A stretch of DNA of 58,439 nucleotides, from positions 1 through 58,439 of the forward strand of contig PNKE01000070.1 of NCBI GenBank assembly GCA_013822245.1, given 5' to 3'. Shown here in pieces: positions 1 through 6,705 of this stretch. The position numbers and the translations under genes are program-made. The notes under the pieces were generated by a model that was given only the letters and a program-made list of their open reading frames with translations, searched no databases and was not told the origin of the DNA. Numbering within the stretch: position 1 is the first letter of the stretch; every line of letters starts with the position of its first letter. This DNA is from Candidatus Solibacter sp. (GTDB lineage Bacteria > Acidobacteriota > Terriglobia > Bryobacterales > Bryobacteraceae).

Positions 1-171
1 GGTGGGGGCGGATGTGGCCTCCCATGGCAACGATATCAGCCGGGGACAATGGCTCCGGGCGGTGCCGGAGACGAAAACCGGCGATTGATTGGGCTTTTTG
101 AGGGAAAAAGAAATTTCTTGCTGCTGTGATCGCGGGTAGGCGCGGGCGGGGTGCAGGGGGTGAGTGCTCGG

Positions 172-420
172 CTAATCTACGAAGTAGAAGCGGGGGCGAA
201 GATCGGTGGGGTTGATGTAACGGCAGGCCTGGCGAAAGATGGAAACCAGAGTTCCCTTGTCGATTTCAGCGTGAGCGGGAACGAGTAGGGTTTGTATTTC
301 ACCGTTGGGGGCAACGCGGCGGAGTTTGATGTGGCTGCCGCGCTGGTCGTGAACGGAGAAGCCGAAGGATTGAAAGATGGAGATGAATTCGCGGTAGGAG
401 AGGGGGCGGAGCCGGCCCAT
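172..420 (-). CDS. hicA: HicA-family mRNA interferase toxin
   Basis: This 82-residue protein looks like a HicA/YcfA toxin, a small double-stranded-RNA-binding-fold ribonuclease that cleaves mRNA when not bound by HicB. The N-terminal part has the family pattern: a start resembling 'LSYREFISIFQSFGF' followed by 'GSHIKLRR' around residues 28-35, whose His is the expected catalytic residue. The segment 'VPAHAEIDKGTL' matches the usual 'HxxEIxxGTL' strand and turn. It is 82 residues, slightly longer than the common 60-80. Its ATG shares one base with the upstream hicB stop (TGATG), so translation is probably coupled. Family assignment is by motif recognition. Confidence 0.85.
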   Translation of the reverse strand: MGRLRPLSYREFISIFQSFGFSVHDQRGSHIKLRRVAPNGEIQTLLVPAHAEIDKGTLVSIFRQACRYINPTDLRPRFYFVD

Positions 421-641
421 CAGGCGGCGGCCTCGAGTTCGAGCGTGGCGAGGACGACGGGAGAGGGGGCCAGTCCGAATTCGGCCGGGTCTTCACCTTG
501 GAGGAAGAGGGCGACGGCTTCGGAGATGTTGGCGGCGAGCAGGTCGAGGGAGGGGGCCTGGGTGACGATTGGGAGTTCGAGGCACTCGGCGACGTATTGG
601 GTCTCGCCGCGGCGGATGGAAAACTGGATGGTGCGTTTCAT
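420..641 (-). CDS. hicB: HicB-family antitoxin (short form)
   Basis: This 73-residue protein resembles short HicB (UPF0150) antitoxins that bind and inhibit HicA. It begins with a beta-strand-rich segment (MKRTIQFSIRRGETQYVAEC), and 'ECLELPIVTQAPSLDLLAANISEAVALFL' follows the HicB pattern of a conserved 'ECLELP/V' and a helix of about 15 residues. It is too short to carry the C-terminal DNA-binding domain of long HicB proteins, so autoregulation would need another route. A GGAG sits about ten bases before the ATG. It is the first gene of the pair and overlaps hicA by one base. Confidence 0.82.
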   Translation of the reverse strand: MKRTIQFSIRRGETQYVAECLELPIVTQAPSLDLLAANISEAVALFLQGEDPAEFGLAPSPVVLATLELEAAA

Positions 642-1064
642 TGATGCAGCTCCATAGGCGGGGCTTGGCAGAAGCCCGACAATTCAAGAATAGACCAAGT
701 GTACAGTTGCGGGCGAAGAGGGGGTGCCGGTTAGAGGCATGTGGCGATGGTGACCGCATCTCATGAGTAGTCAAAAATCGTCGAGATGCTCTTGAAACAG
801 CTCGGACGGGCAGTCTGGCGGGCGTCACTACCCGGCTCACTGCGTTCGCGGAGCAGAGGAAGAATAGCATCACCCGGCTCACTGCGTTCGCGGAGCAGAG
901 GAAGAAGAGCGTCACTCGACTCACTGCGTTCGCGGCCTATGGCCGTGGGAGTAGAATGAAGACATGTTAATGGGCCATGCCCAAGCGGCGATGCGGCGGG
1001 GCGATGTTGGAAGGGTGACGGGAGAAGTTACAGAGCGCGACGCACCCACAGAGGAGACACTTCC
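642..1064. other. Intergenic region, 423 bp, with repeat block
   Basis: No credible gene was found here. It must contain the hicBA promoter (reading leftward) and the promoter of the VOC gene (reading rightward), but I could not fix convincing -35/-10 pairs. The only structured element is the tandem repeat at 822-935. Confidence 0.6.
822..935. repeat. Short tandem direct repeat, about 2.6 units of 42-45 bp
   Basis: Three abutting copies begin at about 822, 867 and 909. The shared core is 'ggctcactgcgttcgcgg', followed in the first two copies by 'agcagaggaagaa'; the third copy is truncated. Units touch each other with no spacers, so this is not a CRISPR array. A related low-complexity stretch of 'ccgctcgc...cgctcgcgg' type occurs near 8388-8430. 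Confidence 0.8.
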
Positions 1065-1526
1065 ATGAACAAAGTGACGCCGTTTCTGATGTTCAACGAC
1101 CAGCTTGAAGCAGCGATCGAGTTCTACACGGCGACGTTTCCGGGCTCCGAAGTGCGCAACGTCGCCCACACGGGCAAGGACGGCCCGGTGAGTTCCGCCG
1201 AGTTCGTCGTGGGCGGTCAGGCCTTCATGGGCTACAACGGGGGGCCGTACTTCAGCTTCTCCGAGGGGGTCTCGTTGTACGTGGACTGCGCGGACCAGGC
1301 TGAAGTGGATGAATACTGGGACAAGCTCGTGAAGGCAGGAGCGACGCCCACGCAATGCGGTTGGATCAAAGACCCCTTCGGCCTATCCTGGCAGATTGTC
1401 CCGAGACGGTTCACCGAGCTGATCGGCGATAGGGACCCCAAAAAGGTGAAGGCGGTGATGGAAGCCATGATGACGATGGTGAAGCTCGACGTGGCTGAGC
1501 TGGAGAGAGCCTACAACGGGGCGTAG
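1065..1526 (+). CDS. VOC / PhnB-like protein
   Basis: This 153-residue protein belongs to the vicinal oxygen chelate superfamily, in the PhnB / '3-demethylubiquinone-9 3-methyltransferase-like' group. The start 'KVTPFLMFNDQLEAAIEFY' and the closing 'DPFGLSWQIVP' around residues 103-113 are typical of that group. Such proteins bind metals or small molecules in a paired beta-alpha-beta-beta-beta fold, but the substrate cannot be told from sequence, and the methyltransferase name is historical. A GAGGAG about eight bases upstream supports this ATG. It is a single gene flanked by intergenic DNA on both sides. Confidence 0.85.
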   Translation: MNKVTPFLMFNDQLEAAIEFYTATFPGSEVRNVAHTGKDGPVSSAEFVVGGQAFMGYNGGPYFSFSEGVSLYVDCADQAEVDEYWDKLVKAGATPTQCGWIKDPFGLSWQIVPRRFTELIGDRDPKKVKAVMEAMMTMVKLDVAELERAYNGA

Positions 1527-1855
1527 CCGTGCCCGCCCGGTCAGATGCCCGGGGTTTCCATGCATGACGCCCGCTGACGCAGGCGGATCGGAAGGAGGCG
1601 CGAAGGGGACGCAGCGCTTCGACGTGTTGGCGAATACGCGGAATTTTGTGCGGCGGTAAGCGGTTTGTTTTCAACGTGCGCTCAGGTTGATGGTGGGCGG
1701 GGGCGTGGTTGGGCAGGATCGGGCAGAGGCGTGCACGCGAGCAAGTTGTGTGGTATCAGTAAGTTGCAGGTGGGCGACGGCTTCTGCTCAAATTCGCCAA
1801 GTGCTTGATGTGGGCTGTCCCCTTCGCGTCAAAAGAAAAGTCGCCACCCGTCATC
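1527..1855. other. Intergenic region, 329 bp, nothing recognised
   Basis: No gene, RNA or clear hairpin was recognised. Base composition shifts from GC-rich on the left to the more AT-rich island on the right at roughly 1740-1860, so the left boundary of the island probably lies here. No integrase, direct-repeat attachment site or tRNA end was seen. Confidence 0.5.
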
Positions 1856-2812
1856 CTAAGTCGGCCACCGCTCGACTGCTAGCTCCTCAACGAGCGGGGT
1901 GCTCACGCCAACAGAACGAACTGACCGGTACCGGGCAGTTCGCGGTAGCAAGACAAACACCTTCCGATCGCGAAGCTCAACCGCATTCAGAGCGAGAATA
2001 ACAGGGACACAACTAATCCGTGGGCCAAGCGGAGCGATGTAGACAGGTCCATCAGCGAGTGCAGTAATTGCGGTCACAAGCTGGCTGGTAGCCATCACAA
2101 TCTCATCTTGAGGGAGCAACTCACAGCTGTCAGTTCCAACAAGATATAAATTTTGCTCCAGCGCCCTCTCGTACAACTGATATCGATCACGTCCAACTGG
2201 AAAAAGCCATCTTGTGGGAAACTGTTGCCTGTTATTCCGCAGTCGGACGTACATCATCATCAAAGTACAAAACTCGCTATCGAAGCCGGGAATTATAATG
2301 AGCCCAGTCTTACCTGCAGCTGAAGCACCGGCGCTCTCCACTTCATACACGTCACCAGCTGGATCCTGAAGGGTACCAGGCAAATACGTTTTAGGATACG
2401 AGTAACTGACAAATAATCGAATACCGTTGCTGCACGCGCGAATCAACTTCGGCAATAGTCTAAACATTAAGTGCCTTGGCATGCATGACAAATCCACGCA
2501 ACAACTACGGTAATTAGAAATACTCTCGATAATTCCACGAATCGCATCCTCGATATCATGCTTGAAGTCCACGGCCAACAGCTGATTCAACTCATTTCTG
2601 TTTTCCTCTCTAATACTTTCCAGATAACTGCTGACGCCATTGTCGCCAGGATCTATGCACATAATCTTTTGGACTACTCCGCTCACTGCAGCACCTCGCA
2701 GCTCCCTGGCATAACCAAGGCAGCGTTCCTCCCAGCCGAGACAAAGGATGTGAAGTGAAGGCTCACCCAATGCCGCGCGTCTAAACGCGTCATGATCTAA
2801 GAAATTTCTCAT
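1856..2812 (-). CDS. Unrecognised protein, third gene of the cupin-TrpF/PRTase island
   Basis: I cannot assign this 318-residue protein to a named family. It opens with an alpha/beta-looking segment (SLHILCLGWEERCLGYARELR, the GWEERC part at about residues 26-31), followed by 'CIDPGDNG' near 52. A second notable motif is 'CCVDLSCMPR' at about 104-113. Both resemble, from memory only, motifs in uncharacterised proteins encoded beside PRTase-like conflict genes. The second half again alternates strands and helices (GLIIIPGFDSE, GPVYIAPLGPR), suggesting a two-layer Rossmann-like architecture. No signal peptide or membrane segment is visible. Its start lies 23 bases inside the upstream PRTase-like gene, so translational coupling is likely. 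It is AT-richer than the surrounding genome. Confidence 0.8.
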   Translation of the reverse strand: MRNFLDHDAFRRAALGEPSLHILCLGWEERCLGYARELRGAAVSGVVQKIMCIDPGDNGVSSYLESIREENRNELNQLLAVDFKHDIEDAIRGIIESISNYRSCCVDLSCMPRHLMFRLLPKLIRACSNGIRLFVSYSYPKTYLPGTLQDPAGDVYEVESAGASAAGKTGLIIIPGFDSEFCTLMMMYVRLRNNRQQFPTRWLFPVGRDRYQLYERALEQNLYLVGTDSCELLPQDEIVMATSQLVTAITALADGPVYIAPLGPRISCVPVILALNAVELRDRKVFVLLPRTARYRSVRSVGVSTPLVEELAVERWPT

Positions 2813-4121
2813 AGAAGCCTCTCAAATATGACCTCAAATTGTGATTGGAGTCTCTCTTTGTGATCTCGATATGATCGGCGAGGCGATCAGATCGCTCTGA
2901 AAAATGTTCAAGTCTTCGCTCTACTCTCGAAAACAGAGCGATGAACTGCGAATTATCAGACTCGCTGTGCGGATACCACAGCAGCGGCATAGAGTTGTTG
3001 GGACAATTGGAGTATGTTGCAATTGCGTAACCTCCATTTTTGTAGCCGTAAAGTACATCTTTCTTATTGATAGCGTTGCGCGTGGCAATAGCCGTTTCCG
3101 ACTCCCAGTACTTATAAGCATAGGTGTCGTGGAAGTACTCAAGTGTCTTGTAGACTCGCTCCGACAAAGACACGTTAGTTGGTACAACGGCCTGCAGGGG
3201 CTGCAGAGCCTCTGGGAGGCCGGCCTCAAAACTATCTCTTTCGCGCAGAAAAGTGTGACCCACAATCGGTGGAACAGGAAAGTACGATTGTTCCGAGATT
3301 GACAAGCGGTCTGCAATGGTTTTTACAGCAGATGCCGTGGCGACAGGCATAAGGAGATACATCTTGGGGAGGTTGTAGCCGGCAGTTTTTAACTGCGGCA
3401 AAAAAGAAGTAAACATGACATCTGTCAATTGATGAAGTCGATGCAAATCGCTTGTCGCAGTTGTGCCGGAGTAGCTGTTGTCTTCGACAATCATTAAAAA
3501 ATTGTCTAATAGTGTGTTTACGATTAACTTCACGGCCGATTCGGAGACGTCTGGGTAAGGTGTGTGTTCGCCATGATCTGCGATGGAGCGAAGCTCTTGG
3601 AAGCTGTTAAATACGAACGTTTGGAGTGTTTCTGCAGGCCTACAGTTTGTATCAGCTGTTCCGCTGATATTGGCGCGTCTAATGAAGTCCGGAAACTGCG
3701 CAAACTCCGATAGTGGAATGATTCGAATGCGTTGTTTGATGTGTTTTGGTAGTAGGTGATAACTTCCGTGTCGAGACGTCTGTGCGACACCTTCAACCTG
3801 CTCGATAAATTGTGAAAGGACAATATCTAGCAATTGTCCTATCTCAAGATGCGTGATATACGACAGACCCAGTGCAGCAGTTAGAGCACCGAGACGGAAT
3901 TCGTCGGGGAATTGACGGAGCCATTCATGGATCGCACGGGTAGGATTATGATTTAGATGTAGTCGATCTTCTCGCTGCCTTGGAAGATATGGAGAAGTTG
4001 TGAGCTTGAACTGGAGCTTCTGTAGCTTGGTGTCGACGAATTGAAAGACGTTGTTTCGAGTAGTTTCAGTGAGATCGTTGTATTCTGGCAAGAGTTGAAG
4101 AACTTGGTGAGGTGTTATCAT
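2790..4121 (-). CDS. Phosphoribosyltransferase-like protein (PRTase-CE-type candidate)
   Basis: The 443-residue protein carries 'LMIVEDNSYSGTT' at about residues 209-221, which resembles the acidic PRPP-binding loop of type I phosphoribosyltransferases (two acidic residues then a small T/S-G-T loop). A second distinctive block, 'NGGYAIATYSNCPNNSMPLLW' at about 362-382, resembles the conserved C-terminal 'N..PNN..P..W' signature that I remember for PRTase-CE proteins of predicted conflict systems. The N-terminal 190 residues are helical and unassigned. It is the middle gene of a three-gene minus-strand operon: 55 bases after the cupin-TrpF gene and overlapping the next gene by 23 bases. The PRTase call is motif-based; the conflict role is inference. 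Confidence 0.7.
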   Translation of the reverse strand: MITPHQVLQLLPEYNDLTETTRNNVFQFVDTKLQKLQFKLTTSPYLPRQREDRLHLNHNPTRAIHEWLRQFPDEFRLGALTAALGLSYITHLEIGQLLDIVLSQFIEQVEGVAQTSRHGSYHLLPKHIKQRIRIIPLSEFAQFPDFIRRANISGTADTNCRPAETLQTFVFNSFQELRSIADHGEHTPYPDVSESAVKLIVNTLLDNFLMIVEDNSYSGTTATSDLHRLHQLTDVMFTSFLPQLKTAGYNLPKMYLLMPVATASAVKTIADRLSISEQSYFPVPPIVGHTFLRERDSFEAGLPEALQPLQAVVPTNVSLSERVYKTLEYFHDTYAYKYWESETAIATRNAINKKDVLYGYKNGGYAIATYSNCPNNSMPLLWYPHSESDNSQFIALFSRVERRLEHFSERSDRLADHIEITKRDSNHNLRSYLRGFYEKFLRS

Positions 4122-4176
4122 ATAGATGATGCGAGATTGTTGAAGCTGCTTCGAGATTCAAAGAAGGTTGAGGTAT

Positions 4177-5283
4177 CTAATCACTCCGTGCGTCTTCTTG
4201 TAGTACATGGAGAGAAGAGAGAAGGCGTTGGATCTTGAGGACGCTTTTGGGCTTGATGAGGCGTCCGTTTAGGGGTAAACGCCACTCCAGGGAGGACTCG
4301 ACATCTATTGCGTAGGGCTTGACGGTAATACAGGCCTCGACTGCGTTTGCCTCATTGAGACCACCGGCGAGGATTATGGGCGTAGTGGTGGAGGACACAA
4401 GCTTGCGTGCATTCTGCCAATTTGTAGTGGCGCCAGTACCGCCATACCAGCCTTTATCAAGTAGAAAGGCGTCGACTGTACTTTCGGTAGTATGGACATA
4501 CCTTAGCGCTGAGGTGAGGTCTTGATCGGCGGGGACGGGCAAGGTCTTCACGAGTTTGACGCCGAGTTCCTTCGCCGCGCTGGCAACCTCTGCGAGTTGC
4601 TGGTCGGAGGTTTGGCCCTGCAGTTGTATGGCCGTGCAGCGGAGTCGGTGAACGAGAGAGGCAAGGATCTCGGGCCTTCTCGCATCTGTGAGAAGGAAGA
4701 CGCTTAGCTGCTCTGGAACTGCAGGAATCCAATCCTCACAAGAGAGAACGGTACTCCACTTGGGCCCGAGGGCATGCAACCCTATCGCATCGACGCCCAG
4801 CTCGTGGCAGGCATATGCTACTTCCAGTGTCCGCACGCCGCAGACTTTCAACTTTACTTGATTCCCGGGACTCCAGAACCGGCCTGTGGGCAGCTCGACG
4901 CGACGCAGGGCCGAACTTAGCGGGACAGTATCGGTCTTTTTATAGCCAGGGCTCTGTATTTCGAAAACACGCGCGGTGGCCAGCCCTTCATTGACCAGGC
5001 GGTGATCCTCAGCAACGTCGACCACGACTATGTCGCCCGCTTCGAGAACAGTCTTCTGGCCCGCTAAGGACGACTCCAGCACTATCGGACCGGCTTCAAC
5101 AAAGAGAATGGATTCGGTTCTTAGATGGACATGCTGGCTCGTGCTGCGACCGGGTAGAACTACAATCACTTTCAGGTCGACGTTGCACGTCTTTGCCGCA
5201 TTAGAAGTGCCTGCCGCTAGGAGTTCGATCGTCCCGTAGAGGCGTTCGTAATGCTCGTGAGTGCTGGCCCGTTTAATCTGCAT
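4177..5283 (-). CDS. Cupin-TrpF (phosphoribosylanthranilate isomerase-like) fusion
   Basis: This is a 368-residue two-domain protein. Residues ~35-110 form a cupin: motif 1 'GRSTSQHVHLRTESILFVE' supplies His51, His53 and Glu57, and motif 2 'GDIVVVDVAEDHRLVN' supplies His94, so all four metal ligands are present. Residues ~143-350 look like a TrpF TIM barrel: 'KLKVCG' with the general-base Cys148, 'LGVDAIGL' at 162-169, 'FLLDKGWYGGTG' with the expected acidic Asp276 and phosphate-binding GGTG, 'IILAGGLNEANA' at 303-314, and a diverged 'IDVESSLE' in place of 'VDVSSGVE'. TrpF normally performs an Amadori rearrangement in tryptophan synthesis, but no trp gene is near. First gene of the island operon. 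Confidence 0.82.
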   Translation of the reverse strand: MQIKRASTHEHYERLYGTIELLAAGTSNAAKTCNVDLKVIVVLPGRSTSQHVHLRTESILFVEAGPIVLESSLAGQKTVLEAGDIVVVDVAEDHRLVNEGLATARVFEIQSPGYKKTDTVPLSSALRRVELPTGRFWSPGNQVKLKVCGVRTLEVAYACHELGVDAIGLHALGPKWSTVLSCEDWIPAVPEQLSVFLLTDARRPEILASLVHRLRCTAIQLQGQTSDQQLAEVASAAKELGVKLVKTLPVPADQDLTSALRYVHTTESTVDAFLLDKGWYGGTGATTNWQNARKLVSSTTTPIILAGGLNEANAVEACITVKPYAIDVESSLEWRLPLNGRLIKPKSVLKIQRLLSSLHVLQEDARSD

Positions 5284-5426
5284 GGTAGAACAGAGATCAG
5301 AGTATCATATGCGACTTTGGCGGGAATCACTTTGTTCTGCACCTGAGTAGCAGCCGACACGTTGGGCCTATGGTCTCATCTGAGCATTCGCCACGAGAAC
5401 GCGGGCGTCGGACGATTCGAAAGGGC

Positions 5427-6686
5427 TTACAGGAGTTTCGTCACGCCGGGGGTGAAGACGGGGTAGGTGCCGTCGGGGCCGGGGCGGACGGGGGGTTCCA
5501 TGCCGATGCGGACGTTTTCGGGGCTGGGGGCGTAGAAGAAGTCAGAGGCGTTGAGCTGGTCCCAGGTGACTTCCTTGCCGGTGTAGCAGGAGAACTGGCC
5601 CATGAGGGTGATGAGCGTGGAGCGGACCATGTAGTCGCCGTTGTTGATGGGTTTCGACTGGCGGATGGCGTTGAACAGGGCGACGTGTTCGAGGTCGTAG
5701 GGATTGTTCTTTGAGAACGTCAGGGAGGACTGCCAGTTGGTTTCGCCTTCGATGCGGAGGCGCAGCAGGTCGCAGCGGCCCTTGGCGCCCATGATGAAGC
5801 TGGAGTTTTCGTTGTAGCAGTTGTCGATGGTGCGGCAGTAGGCGTAGACGCGGATGGGGCCGGGGAAGTCGTAGACGACGGCGTGGTGGTCGAAGACGTT
5901 GCCGTAGATCTCGCCTTTAAGGGTTGACCGGCCGCCCATGCCGTAGGCGCGCGTGGGGGCGGCGTTGCCGAGGGCCCAACTGGAGCGGTCGAGGTTGTGG
6001 ATGAGGGTTTGGGGGACGTCGTCGCCGCAGAGCCAGTTGAAGTGGTACTGGTTGCTGCCCTGGTAGGTGATTTCGTCCATGCCGGGGCGGCGGGGGTAGA
6101 GGACATAGGGCGGGCGGAGCCAGGTTTCCTGAATGGCGACGATGGAGCCGATGGCGCCGGAATGGACCTTCTCCATGGTCTCGATGTAGCCGGGGTGGTA
6201 GCGGCTCTGGAGTCCGGAGACGACGCAAAGGCCCTTCTGTTTGGCGAGGTCGCAGGCGGCGCGGAGCATTTTGATGCCGGCGGGGTCGACGGCGTGGGGC
6301 TTTTCGAGGAAGACATGCTTGCCGGCGCGGACGGCGGCCATGAGATGGAAGGGATGGAACTTGGCGGCGTTGGCGATGATGACGACGTCGGAGGCGTCGA
6401 TCACGGCTTTGTAGGCGTCGAAGCCGCCGAAGCAGCGGGAGTCGGGGACATCGACCTGGTTGGGGAACTTGAGTTTGATGGCGGTGCGCTTTTCCTGGGC
6501 GCGGTCGAGCAGGAGGTCGCCCATGGCGACGATGCGGACGTCGGGTCCGGCCTTCATGGCGTTGGTGGCGGCTTCGGCGCCGCGGCCGCCGCAGCCGATG
6601 ACGCCGACACGGATGGCGGCGGTGGACTGGGCGAAGACGCCGGCGGCGGGTGTCATCAACATGGCGCGGCGGGAGATGGGGTTCAT
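5427..6686 (-). CDS. Exported Gfo/Idh/MocA-family oxidoreductase
   Basis: This 419-residue protein has an NAD(P)-binding Rossmann domain ('IRVGVIGCGGRGAEAA' at about residues 25-40), the 'GKHVFLEKPHAV' block with the family Lys, and a Gfo/Idh/MocA C-terminal beta-sheet domain. The N-terminus 'NPISRRAMLM' is a short twin-arginine-like signal, so export to the periplasm with bound cofactor is likely. Proteins of this type oxidise or epimerise sugars and glycosides; the substrate is unknown. It lies 19 bases downstream of the double-ThuA gene on the same strand, a pairing reminiscent of ThuA/ThuB in trehalose-type sugar use. An AAGGA precedes the ATG. Confidence 0.88.
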   Translation of the reverse strand: MNPISRRAMLMTPAAGVFAQSTAAIRVGVIGCGGRGAEAATNAMKAGPDVRIVAMGDLLLDRAQEKRTAIKLKFPNQVDVPDSRCFGGFDAYKAVIDASDVVIIANAAKFHPFHLMAAVRAGKHVFLEKPHAVDPAGIKMLRAACDLAKQKGLCVVSGLQSRYHPGYIETMEKVHSGAIGSIVAIQETWLRPPYVLYPRRPGMDEITYQGSNQYHFNWLCGDDVPQTLIHNLDRSSWALGNAAPTRAYGMGGRSTLKGEIYGNVFDHHAVVYDFPGPIRVYAYCRTIDNCYNENSSFIMGAKGRCDLLRLRIEGETNWQSSLTFSKNNPYDLEHVALFNAIRQSKPINNGDYMVRSTLITLMGQFSCYTGKEVTWDQLNASDFFYAPSPENVRIGMEPPVRPGPDGTYPVFTPGVTKLL

Positions 6687-6705
6687 GGCGGGGTTCCTTG
6701 TAGTG

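Noticed and set aside
822-935. CRISPR array
   Set aside because: Units of 42-45 bp abut without unique spacers and no cas genes are near.
1687-2001. A 104-codon plus-strand frame at the island border
   Set aside because: There is no ribosome-binding site and no recognisable protein feature, and it is partly antisense to the 318-residue gene.
1740-5340. Prophage or integrative element
   Set aside because: No integrase, capsid, replication or att-like repeats are visible; only composition suggests acquisition.
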